DNA of 64,000 bases. Source: Pontiellaceae bacterium B1224. GTDB lineage: Bacteria > Verrucomicrobiota > Kiritimatiellia > Kiritimatiellales > Pontiellaceae. Positions within the stretch are counted from its first letter, which is position 1, and each line of letters opens with the position of its first letter. This document shows, one piece after another, positions 47,219-55,331 of the stretch. The notes below the pieces were generated by a model, which did not search any database, was not told where the DNA came from, and worked only from the letters and a program-made list of their open reading frames with translations. The stretch spans positions 1 through 64,000 of the forward strand of contig JAROBA010000018.1 of NCBI GenBank assembly GCA_029432815.1, written 5' to 3'. Position numbers and translations under genes: made by a program.

Positions 47219-47974
47219 TCAGGCTTTTACAACGCGCACATCGGCGGTCGTCAATTCGGTTTCAAACTCTTGGGTTAATTCATTATCTGTCACGAGTGTA
47301 TCGATTTCTTCGAACGGCAGAATGCGTGCAAAACCGGGTTTCCCGAATTTGCACGAATCAGAAAGAACAATCACCTGATCGGCCTGCTCAGCCATCTTGC
47401 GAACCAGATCCGCACTTTCAACAAAGTGGGCAGTGAAGCCTTGTTTCGCGGATGCGCCATCGATGCCGATAAAGGCTTTCGATACATAAAACTGTTCTAT
47501 GGCCTGCAAGGCCATCGGTCCAACCACGCCCTCTTCCTCCGGGCGAAATTCACCACCGACCAACGACACCCGCACCTGCGGATTCGTGCGGGCATAGGAA
47601 AGAAGCAGTGTATTGTTGGTGACGATATGGATGTTTTTTTTGCCCAGCAGATATTTGGCAATCAAGGCTGTTGTGGTTCCGGCGGATACAATAATGGTGT
47701 CGCCATTTTCAATCATGGCGGCAGCTTCTTTTGCAATGGCGCCTTTAACCCCTTTTTCGGCCTGCATACGTGCCATCATTTTGGGGTGCTGCGACGGAAG
47801 CGCACCGCCATGGGTGCGGACAAGAAGTCCTTCTTCTTCAAGAGTTGCAAGATCAGCACGGGTTGTAACCACCGTCACATTCAGCCGCTTTGCCAGCTCG
47901 GACACGCTGACACTCCCCTCCTCCATTAGAAGGTCGAGAATGACTGTTTTTCGTTCTGCGAAGGTTTTACTCAT
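47219..47974 (-). CDS. DeoR-family transcriptional regulator
   Basis: A 251-residue regulator with an N-terminal helix-turn-helix (RKTVILDLLMEEGSVSVSEL, then RADLATLEEEGLLVRTHGGA) and a C-terminal sugar-phosphate sensor domain (IVSAGTTTALIAKYL, FIGIDGAS, VLSDSCKFGKPGFARI). DeoR members usually repress sugar-catabolic operons until a phosphorylated intermediate binds. The start at 47974 has AAGGG upstream. It is divergent from the aldolase at 48229 and heads the strand that carries the dehydrogenase complex, so either or both may be its targets. Confidence 0.92.
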   Translation of the reverse strand: MSKTFAERKTVILDLLMEEGSVSVSELAKRLNVTVVTTRADLATLEEEGLLVRTHGGALPSQHPKMMARMQAEKGVKGAIAKEAAAMIENGDTIIVSAGTTTALIAKYLLGKKNIHIVTNNTLLLSYARTNPQVRVSLVGGEFRPEEEGVVGPMALQAIEQFYVSKAFIGIDGASAKQGFTAHFVESADLVRKMAEQADQVIVLSDSCKFGKPGFARILPFEEIDTLVTDNELTQEFETELTTADVRVVKA

Positions 47975-48228
47975 CAATTCCCTTAAACGCTCGATTTACT
48001 TTGTAATTCCTATCTAAGCGCTTTGTTTTATCTTTCCCTCTGCTTTGTTTCAAGTTGTTTTTTGCTTTTTATTTCGAAAAAGCAGGCATATCTTTGGACA
48101 CATCAAGAGCCCAATAACGTAAATATTCGTTAAAAAGCCTCATTTTCAGTAATAAACCAGAAAATTTAAGAGCCCGCTGTCATAGAAAAAGACAAAAACC
48201 AACCACTAAACCCACAAGGAGCAACCCC
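47975..48228. promoter_or_regulatory. Divergent deoR / aldolase promoter region
   Basis: A 254-base AT-rich spacer between divergent start codons. The aldolase start has AAGGAG at 48216-48221. I did not find a clear operator or promoter pair, nor any copy of the dispersed palindrome. Confidence 0.45.
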
Positions 48229-48894
48229 ATGATCTACATGGCTGATACTGCAAATATCGAAGAACTGAAGAAACTGTATTATTATTTTCCGCTGGCCGGT
48301 GTAACCACCAACCCCAGCATCCTGGCCGTAGAGAAAAAGCCGATTTCCGAAATCATCCCGGCTATTGCTGAAATCGTCGGCGACGGCATGCTGCACATTC
48401 AGGTTTCCAGCACGACGGCTGCTGACATGTTGCGCGAAGCAATCAAATACAAAGAACACTTTGGTCTGGGCGATAACTATTACTCAAAGATCCCCGTCAC
48501 CAAAGAGGGCCTCCGGGCAATGCGGATGATCAAAGACGCCGGCATCAATGTGACCGCCACCGCCATCTTCACCCATCAGCAGGCACTCGTTGCCGCGCAG
48601 GCAGGTGCAGATTATGTGGCTCCGTATGTCAGCCGTCTGGACAACATTTCATCGCACGGCATTGAAGTGGTTGAGCACATCACCAAAACACTGAATCATT
48701 TTGGCTATGAATGCAAGGTGCTCGCCGCCAGCTTTAAAACCGTCGACCAGGTTCACCGTATCGTAAAACGCGGCTGCCATTCCGCCACCATCAACTATGA
48801 GCTGCTGGAAGCCCTGCGCAGCCATCCGATGACCGATATGGCCGTAGATCGATTTGCCATTGATAGCCAAGGCATTTACGACATCGAGTTTTAA
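48229..48894 (+). CDS. fsa: Fructose-6-phosphate aldolase / small transaldolase
   Basis: A 221-residue TIM-barrel aldolase of the FSA/TalC group. The opening MADTANIEELKKL, GVTTNPSIL, the Schiff-base lysine in YYSKIPVTKEGL (about residue 88) and ASFKTVDQV near 165 are present. It may cleave fructose 6-phosphate to dihydroxyacetone and glyceraldehyde 3-phosphate, or act as transaldolase; the sequence does not decide. A good ribosome-binding site lies 7 bases upstream. It is divergent from deoR, which suggests sugar-controlled expression, and is followed by a double palindrome. Confidence 0.88.
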   Translation: MIYMADTANIEELKKLYYYFPLAGVTTNPSILAVEKKPISEIIPAIAEIVGDGMLHIQVSSTTAADMLREAIKYKEHFGLGDNYYSKIPVTKEGLRAMRMIKDAGINVTATAIFTHQQALVAAQAGADYVAPYVSRLDNISSHGIEVVEHITKTLNHFGYECKVLAASFKTVDQVHRIVKRGCHSATINYELLEALRSHPMTDMAVDRFAIDSQGIYDIEF

Positions 48895-48911
48895 GATCAA
48901 ATCGGCATGCC

Positions 48912-48945
48912 TTTCCAGAGATTGGAATTTTCCAATCTCTGGAAA
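48912..48945. repeat. Double TTCCAA palindrome forming a 16-bp hairpin
   Basis: TTTCCAGAGATTGGAA (48912-48927) and TTCCAATCTCTGGAAA (48930-48945) are perfect inverted copies with a 2-base spacer. Each arm contains one unit of the dispersed 15-bp palindrome. It lies between the convergent fsa and thiI genes and could act as a terminator, although no strong T-run follows. Confidence 0.85.
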
Positions 48946-48954
48946 TTTCGATCC

Positions 48955-50190
48955 CTACAGCAAATCGCAGATTTCGTCGGTGGTGTCTTCGTCCAGCGCG
49001 ATGGGCTGTCCTGCCTGAATGTCAATAATTTCAACATTGTCGATGCATTCCTGCACCAGCGGTTCCCAGTCGAACGCCTTTTCATAATCCTCGCACTTTC
49101 CTCTTCGGGGAGCAGTACTGGGCGCCTTCGGCACAAAAACCGTGCAGCAATCTTCGTGCGGACGGATGGAAATATCGTAGGTTCCGATCTCTCGGGAAAT
49201 ATCCATTATTTCAATCTTATCCATACAGGCCACCGGGCGGATAATCGGCATGGAAGTCACTGCATTGATCGCCCACATACTGGCCGGCGTCTGGGAGGCC
49301 ACCTGGCCCAGACTCTCCCCGTTTGAGAGCAATCGAATCTTGTGACGCCAGGCTACGCCCTCGGAAATACGATACATCATGCGCCGCATAATGGTCATGC
49401 TGTAACTCTCCGGCACACTCGCAAAAAGCTCCTTCTGCAGTTTGGTGAACGAAACCACATAGAGCCGAAATTTTCCATTCGGGAGAAAATGGGCCATCTT
49501 TTCAGCAAGATCATAGACCTTCTGCCGCGCCCGCGCCGTGGTGTAAGGCGGCGACTCAAAATGCAGACCTTCCAGCTGGAGACCCCGTTTCATCATCAGG
49601 TATCCGGCAACGGGCGAGTCCAAACCGCCGGAAAGCATCAACAGCGTTCGCCCGTTGAGCCCAATCGGCAACCCCCCGCTTGCGGAAACCACTTTGGAAA
49701 CCACCAGTGTATACTGCTCTTTGATCAAAATGCGCACGGCCAGATCCGGTTTCGCCACATTAAAGTTTATGGCCCCTTCAGGAGCGTGATTCCCGACATA
49801 TTCCGCCACCTTTTGAGAAACGGAGATGGACTCGTGCGGAAACCGTTTCCAACCGCGTTTGGTTTCAAATTTTATAGCCTGTCCGGACGAACAGGCTTCA
49901 ATCGAAACCGGCAGCGCCGTTTTGCAGATAGACTCCAGCGTACTTTCGCAGATCGTTCCCAAGGCGTAGGAATGAAGCCCGAAAACAAAATCGAGTTGCT
50001 TGAGTACCGCGCGATCTTCTGCTCCATTTAGCAGTACTAAAATATGATCGCGGGTCAGCTGAAGCTCCAGTTCAGGAAAGGCCTTCAGTTTATTTTTTAC
50101 CGTCTGGAACAACCGATCAATAAAGCGTTGTCGATTTTTCCCTTTTAGGAACAGCTCGCCGTAGCGGAGAATGATGGCATCGTACTGCAT
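48955..50190 (-). CDS. thiI: tRNA 4-thiouridine synthetase ThiI
   Basis: A 411-residue enzyme that thiolates U8 of tRNA. N-terminal ferredoxin-like and THUMP domains (to about 165) are followed by the PP-loop MLSGGLDSPVAGYLMMKRG near 185. The rhodanese domain of the E. coli protein is absent; this shorter form is common. Sulfur would come directly from the desulfurase encoded 11 bases upstream in the same operon. Confidence 0.93.
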   Translation of the reverse strand: MQYDAIILRYGELFLKGKNRQRFIDRLFQTVKNKLKAFPELELQLTRDHILVLLNGAEDRAVLKQLDFVFGLHSYALGTICESTLESICKTALPVSIEACSSGQAIKFETKRGWKRFPHESISVSQKVAEYVGNHAPEGAINFNVAKPDLAVRILIKEQYTLVVSKVVSASGGLPIGLNGRTLLMLSGGLDSPVAGYLMMKRGLQLEGLHFESPPYTTARARQKVYDLAEKMAHFLPNGKFRLYVVSFTKLQKELFASVPESYSMTIMRRMMYRISEGVAWRHKIRLLSNGESLGQVASQTPASMWAINAVTSMPIIRPVACMDKIEIMDISREIGTYDISIRPHEDCCTVFVPKAPSTAPRRGKCEDYEKAFDWEPLVQECIDNVEIIDIQAGQPIALDEDTTDEICDLL

Positions 50191-50201
50191 GATAAATATC
50201 C

Positions 50202-51344
50202 TTATTTCTTTTTAAAACGTAGTGACTCGATCACCGGCCCAAGCACGCTGCAGAGCGTTTCAATTTCGTCCCGTGTCGTGAGCGCCGACAAACTGATTCG
50301 AATACTCGTGCGGGCGCGTTCCTGACTGCCGGTGGTAGCCAGGACCACACTACTCTCCGCCACCTTCTGGGCAGAACAGGCCGAAACCGTTGAGATGTAT
50401 ATCTCTTTGTCCGCCAAACCATGCAACAGCGTTTCCGGACGCACGCCCGCCACCGAAAAGTTAATAATAAAGGGCGATGAATTTTCGAGCGTCCCATTGA
50501 GATCAACACCTTCAATTTCCTGCATCGTTGCAGCAATCGCTTCTTTATAGGACTGAACGCGGTCAAAAACCTCAGCCCGGTTTTCCAATGAAAGCCGCAG
50601 CGCTTTGGCAATGGCCGCTGCCCGCGCCGTATCGGCGGTGCCGGAACGAAGCCCAGATTCCTGCCCCCCGCCATGCAGCTGGGTCGACAGGCCCATTCGT
50701 TGTTTTATGATCAGCGCGCCAGCCCCTTTGAGCCCGAAAAACTTATGTGCCGAAAAGGTCAGGAGGTCGACCGGACCGCCGTCAAGCTCAAGGACATATT
50801 TCCCGACCGACTGCGCCGCATCGACGTGAAAAACGGCCGAGCTCTTTTCTTTGACGATGGCTCCAAGCCTTAGGATATCGTTCACAGATCCGGTCTCGTT
50901 GTTAACGTGCATCAGCGAAACCAGCGTTGTATCAGGGCGCAACGCGTCTTCCAGCACCTTCGGCTCAACGACGCCGTCACGGTTGACCGGCAATACCGTC
51001 AGCTCAAAATCCTCGTGGGCCAAAGCCTGACACACATAAAGTACCGAGGGATGCTCCGCCGCACTCGTGATAATATGACGACCCCGCTTAGCATAAGCAT
51101 GTGCAGCACCTTTGATGGCTAAATTGTTCGACTCCGTAGCCCCGCTGGTAAAAACACACCGGAATTCATTCGAGGATCCCAACAGACTCAGTACCTGCTT
51201 TCGCGACTGTTCCAGCAGCGATTCCGCACGCATACCCGGACGATGCAGGGCATGCGGATTGGCCCAGAAATCGCGGTTTACGGTATTAAATGTTTTAAGC
51301 ACGTCCTCATTCGGAGGCGTCGTGGCAGCATAGTCAAAATACAT
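50202..51344 (-). CDS. Cysteine desulfurase (NifS/IscS family)
   Basis: A 380-residue PLP enzyme that takes sulfur from cysteine. MYFDYAATTPP opens the protein; AEHPSVL and HVDAAQSVGK precede the PLP-lysine motif SAHKFFGLKGAGALI (Lys near 205), and the catalytic cysteine lies in VSACSAQK (about 323). The neighbouring thiI indicates a role as sulfur donor for 4-thiouridine, and possibly other thio-modifications such as that of TtcA. Group I versus II cannot be settled by eye. Confidence 0.93.
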   Translation of the reverse strand: MYFDYAATTPPNEDVLKTFNTVNRDFWANPHALHRPGMRAESLLEQSRKQVLSLLGSSNEFRCVFTSGATESNNLAIKGAAHAYAKRGRHIITSAAEHPSVLYVCQALAHEDFELTVLPVNRDGVVEPKVLEDALRPDTTLVSLMHVNNETGSVNDILRLGAIVKEKSSAVFHVDAAQSVGKYVLELDGGPVDLLTFSAHKFFGLKGAGALIIKQRMGLSTQLHGGGQESGLRSGTADTARAAAIAKALRLSLENRAEVFDRVQSYKEAIAATMQEIEGVDLNGTLENSSPFIINFSVAGVRPETLLHGLADKEIYISTVSACSAQKVAESSVVLATTGSQERARTSIRISLSALTTRDEIETLCSVLGPVIESLRFKKK

Positions 51345-51418
51345 ATTCAGTCCTTACGAAGCGCCCGAATATACACATTCATTGGCGCATTTCTATAAGA
51401 ATAGGTAAAGCGCTCTTT

Positions 51419-52840
51419 TCATTCCGATCGAAAGGCGAGCGCTCCGGTCGGGCAGATCTCAACACAGGCCTGAGCTGACTTTTTCAATGCCGATGCCAGC
51501 GTTTCATCAAAAGGAACCGCGAGCGTGGTATTGAAACCGCGGCCCTGAAAGGTCAGCCCCAGCTCTTCGCCAGCCTGCTTCGTGATTTTTATGCAGAGCC
51601 CGCATTTAATGCATTTGCCCGGCTCAAACACCACAGACTCGTTATGGCCTATCAACTGAATATGCCCGCGCTCATCCGCCGGAAAGGCCTTCTGATCCGC
51701 ACCATATTGCTCTGCATATTTTCTCAGTTTACACGTGACCGGTTTCCGACAGTCGCAATGCAGACACCGCGCGGCCTCAAGCTGTGGAGCAGACTTTCCT
51801 GCCGACTCTCCCGCCACGCAGTTTTTTTCCAGCTCCCGCACTTCCGACTGCCGCAATCGCCCCACTTTACTGTCAAACCGTTTTCCAATGGTTGGAACAG
51901 GTTCGCCGCTCAGCGATTCATCTAATTGAAGTGCCGCCTCTTTTCCATTGCCGATGGCCTTCACAGTCAGCACATGTTCCTGCGCATAAAAAGCATCGCC
52001 GAACAGCGTCACCGGCTTTTCCTTAGAAGCAAACACAACGCCGTCATATCCCCCGGCGATTTCCTGCAGCAAAAGAGGGTTCCCGAGTTTAAACGTAATG
52101 CCCGCGCGTTCCAGCCATTCAATTTCAGCATCGAGCACTTCAGCCGGAAGGTCCGCATGCTTCCGCAGATCGCCGCCGGCAAGCGGAGCCTCATCATAGA
52201 GCGTGCAGTCATATCCCAGCTGACAAAGTTTCCAGACACTGGAAAGTCCGGCCGGCCCGGCACCGATAATCGCCACCTTTTTTCCAAGGTTTGGAAAGTC
52301 GGCTTTCAATGATTGGAAGCTTTCAGCAGCCTGCCGATGGGCATTCTTTATTTTGAGCGGTGCATCCATTTCTTTGCGACGGCACCCTTTTTCACACGGA
52401 GCCGGGCAAACATAGCCCAGCGAAATGGGCAGGGCCAAATCGCGCCGGGCAATCCAGGCAGCGGCCTCATCGTTCCCCTGCTCGATTTCTCGCAGCATCA
52501 GCGGAATATCTAAATGCGCCGGACACACCCGCGTGCAGGGAGCTTCGCAGTCGCCCACGTGTTCGCTTAACAGTAGATTTAGAATATCCTGACGGGCCGA
52601 CTGCACCTCATCGCATTCGGTATCAATTTCCATACCCTCAGCAACCTTAGCAGAACACGCAGGAATCAGTTGCCCGGTTTTATTATTCTTCACCACGCAC
52701 AGCATGCACGATGTTTCCGGCTCGCATTCTTTCGCATGACAAAGCGTCGGAATTTCAAGCCCGATTTTTTCGGCAGCATCCAATACCGTTGTTCCGTCAT
52801 TCACTTCGACAGCCAAGCCATTTATTAACAATTTAGGCAT
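51419..52840 (-). CDS. 2Fe-2S / GltD-like / 4Fe-4S flavoprotein
   Basis: A 473-residue redox protein built from a NuoG-like 2Fe-2S domain (CHAKECEPETSCMLCVVK, about 34-51), a cysteine-rich helical region (CEAPCTRVCPAHLDIP), a GltD-like FAD/NAD(P) fold (KKVAIIGAGPAGLSSVWKL, near 188) and C-terminal cysteine clusters (CIKCGLCIK and CVEICPTGA). Such proteins accompany NuoEF-type subunits in electron-bifurcating formate dehydrogenases and hydrogenases. It lies just downstream of the NuoEF fusion. No hydrogenase or formate dehydrogenase large subunit is in the window. Contains three palindromes (51883, 52230, 52282). Confidence 0.82.
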   Translation of the reverse strand: MPKLLINGLAVEVNDGTTVLDAAEKIGLEIPTLCHAKECEPETSCMLCVVKNNKTGQLIPACSAKVAEGMEIDTECDEVQSARQDILNLLLSEHVGDCEAPCTRVCPAHLDIPLMLREIEQGNDEAAAWIARRDLALPISLGYVCPAPCEKGCRRKEMDAPLKIKNAHRQAAESFQSLKADFPNLGKKVAIIGAGPAGLSSVWKLCQLGYDCTLYDEAPLAGGDLRKHADLPAEVLDAEIEWLERAGITFKLGNPLLLQEIAGGYDGVVFASKEKPVTLFGDAFYAQEHVLTVKAIGNGKEAALQLDESLSGEPVPTIGKRFDSKVGRLRQSEVRELEKNCVAGESAGKSAPQLEAARCLHCDCRKPVTCKLRKYAEQYGADQKAFPADERGHIQLIGHNESVVFEPGKCIKCGLCIKITKQAGEELGLTFQGRGFNTTLAVPFDETLASALKKSAQACVEICPTGALAFRSE

Positions 52841-52859
52841 TTACCGATTCTCAGGTTGT

Positions 52860-52933
52860 GTTGACCGCAAAGACACAAAGAAGCGAAGATATCTTTTTCG
52901 CCTCCTTTGCGCCTTCGCGTCTTTGCGGTCAAC
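52860..52933. repeat. 15-bp perfect inverted repeat in an operon spacer
   Basis: GTTGACCGCAAAGAC (52860-52874) pairs with GTCTTTGCGGTCAAC (52919-52933), with an inner GCGAAG/CTTCGC pair. The spacer lies between the NuoEF fusion and the flavoprotein. Related ACCGCAAAGACG sequences recur at about 58260-58430. Confidence 0.85.
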
Positions 52934-52937
52934 ATAC

Positions 52938-55283
52938 TCATTTAATTACCACCGCATCCACCGGGCAGATATCTTTGCAGGCACCGCAGCGCACACATTT
53001 TTCTGAATCAATTTCAAATACCGAATAGGGTTCTCCCGAGATCGCCTCCACCGGACAGTCGACCGCGCATTTCGTGCAACCGATGCAATCATCATTAATC
53101 GAGAAGCTGATCAGCTTTTTGCATTTTCCCGCCGGACACTGCCCCTTGATGTGCGCTTCAAATTCATCGCGGAAATATTTAATCGTGGTCAGCACCGGAT
53201 TCGGCGCGGTCTTACCAAGCCCGCATAGGCTCTGGCCTTTCACTGTTGTGGCCAGCTTTTCCAGCGCCGCAATATCGCCATCCCGTCCGTTACCTTCACA
53301 AAGGCGCGTCAGGATTTCGAGCATCCGTTTCGTGCCCACCCGACACGGCGTGCATTTGCCACACGATTCACTCTGCGTGAACGACAGAAAATAACGGGCC
53401 ATTTCCACCATACAATCGGTGTCGTCGAGCACCACAAATCCGCCGGAACCCATCATCGCCCCCACTTCGGTTAACGCTTCAAAGTCAACCGTCGTATCAC
53501 CCAGCTCGGCAGGAATACACCCGCCGGACGGACCGCCCACCTGCACGGCTTTAAATTTCCGACCCTTGGAAACGCCGCCCCCAATCTCTTCTACCACTTC
53601 CCGAATGGTGATTCCCATCGGCACTTCGATCAACCCGCCCCGCTCGATCTTCCCTGCGAGAGAGAATACCTTGGTTCCCTTGCTGTGCGCTGTTCCGAGT
53701 TGCGCAAAGGCTTCGCCCCCGTTCCGAATAATCCATGGAAGCAACGAATAGGTTTCGGCATTATTTACCAGCGTTGGACATCCGTTCAGCCCCTTTTCCG
53801 CCGGAAATGGCGGCCGCATCGTCGGCATGCCACGCCGACCTTCCAGCGAAGCAATCAGGGCCGATTCTTCGCCACAGACAAATGCTCCGGCTCCTTCAAA
53901 GACGCGCAGCTTCAGGGAATGGCCGTTGCCCAGAATATGTTCGCCCAGCATTCCGGCCTGTTCCATATCCCGCAGAGCCATCCGCACCCGCTTTACCGCC
54001 AGCGGATATTCGGCACGCACATAAAGAATGCCCTCCGTGGCACCCACCGCAAAGGCGGCAATGATCATCCCTTCGATCACCCGATAGGGATAAGACTCCA
54101 TGATCATCCGATCCATAAAGGCACCGGGATCGCCCTCATCACCATTCAGGATAATATATTTTTTATCGCCGGGGGCCGCCCGAACCGCTGCCCACTTTCG
54201 AGCGGTTGGGAATCCGCCGCCGCCTCTTCCACGTAGCCCGCTTTTTTCAATGGTGGCGATGACCAGCTCCGGATCATTTTTGAAGAAAACACTCTTCAGC
54301 GCCTTGAATCCATCCCGCCGTTTATACTCTTCCATATCGGAAGGATTCAGCACTCCCCCGTGTTCAGTTGCAATATGCTGCTGACGTCCCAGAAAATCAG
54401 CCACCGGTTCGTCCCGAACATTCAAGGCATGCCGCTCGGGCACATTTCGCGCTTCGGGCGAATAAAGTTTTTTCAGCCAGCTTTCCGTTGCGGTTCGGAC
54501 TTTTATGAAGGGACGATTGGCAGAAAAATGGCGTTCGATAATTTCCGGAATATCACCGGCATCCACCTTGGCATACAGCACCGGCTCTTCGCCGGGTATC
54601 ACTACTTCGAGCAACGGCGTTCGATGACACATCCCGACGCATCCGACCGGCTTGATATCGACCTTGCATTTCAAGGCCGCCAGTTCATCTTCCAGGGCCT
54701 CTTTGATTTTAGCGCTACCGCCCGCCACACAACAGGAACCCAGCCCAACGCGCACCTCGCCCAGCGACTCACCCTCTTCCAATGATTGGAAAGTACGCGG
54801 CACCCGGTTGGCTTCATTTTCAAGGAAGTCCGTAATCATATCCGAAACGGTATCGGTGCGGACATGGCCATAGGTGGTTTCATCAATCTGAACGGCCGGA
54901 GCGAGCGTACAGCAACCGAGACACGCCACTTTCTGGACCGTAAAAAGGCCGTCCGCATCGGTATCGCCCTCGCGAATTCCCAGCTGGTTCAGTACGGAAT
55001 AATAGACGGCATCTGACCCTTTAACATGACAGGCCGTTCCATCGCACACACTGATCATATGATGTCCGACGGGGGTGCGCCGGAACTGCGAGAAAAAGGA
55101 CGCAACGCCTTCAATCTGTGCCGGCGTAATGTCTGTGATCTCACAGATACGGCGAAGCGCATCCTCCGGCAGATATTTATACACCTTCTGCACAGCCTGC
55201 AGAATCGGAATCACCGACGCTGCATCACGCCCGACCTCACCGACAATCCGGTCCACCTCTAAAATGTCTAAATCACTGTTCAT
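52938..55283 (-). CDS. NuoE-NuoF fusion with ferredoxin domains
   Basis: A 781-residue NADH-oxidising module. A NuoE-like 2Fe-2S thioredoxin-fold domain (1 to about 160; CDGTACHVKG, VACLGCC) is followed by a second thioredoxin-like cluster domain (GLGSCCVAGGS, VGCVGMCHRTPL), the NuoF-like FMN/NAD part (GRGGGGFPTARKW, GEESALIASLEG, then SESCGKCTPCRVG for a 4Fe-4S cluster) and two C-terminal ferredoxin clusters (CIGCTKCAVDCP, CVRCGACKDICP). This layout is found in electron-bifurcating hydrogenases and formate dehydrogenases. The palindrome at 54777-54791 encodes FQSLE. The reaction partner is not known. Confidence 0.9.
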   Translation of the reverse strand: MNSDLDILEVDRIVGEVGRDAASVIPILQAVQKVYKYLPEDALRRICEITDITPAQIEGVASFFSQFRRTPVGHHMISVCDGTACHVKGSDAVYYSVLNQLGIREGDTDADGLFTVQKVACLGCCTLAPAVQIDETTYGHVRTDTVSDMITDFLENEANRVPRTFQSLEEGESLGEVRVGLGSCCVAGGSAKIKEALEDELAALKCKVDIKPVGCVGMCHRTPLLEVVIPGEEPVLYAKVDAGDIPEIIERHFSANRPFIKVRTATESWLKKLYSPEARNVPERHALNVRDEPVADFLGRQQHIATEHGGVLNPSDMEEYKRRDGFKALKSVFFKNDPELVIATIEKSGLRGRGGGGFPTARKWAAVRAAPGDKKYIILNGDEGDPGAFMDRMIMESYPYRVIEGMIIAAFAVGATEGILYVRAEYPLAVKRVRMALRDMEQAGMLGEHILGNGHSLKLRVFEGAGAFVCGEESALIASLEGRRGMPTMRPPFPAEKGLNGCPTLVNNAETYSLLPWIIRNGGEAFAQLGTAHSKGTKVFSLAGKIERGGLIEVPMGITIREVVEEIGGGVSKGRKFKAVQVGGPSGGCIPAELGDTTVDFEALTEVGAMMGSGGFVVLDDTDCMVEMARYFLSFTQSESCGKCTPCRVGTKRMLEILTRLCEGNGRDGDIAALEKLATTVKGQSLCGLGKTAPNPVLTTIKYFRDEFEAHIKGQCPAGKCKKLISFSINDDCIGCTKCAVDCPVEAISGEPYSVFEIDSEKCVRCGACKDICPVDAVVIK

Positions 55284-55331
55284 ACTATTTTAAACACGAA
55301 GGCACTAAGTCATTCCTTCATGACCTTTGTG

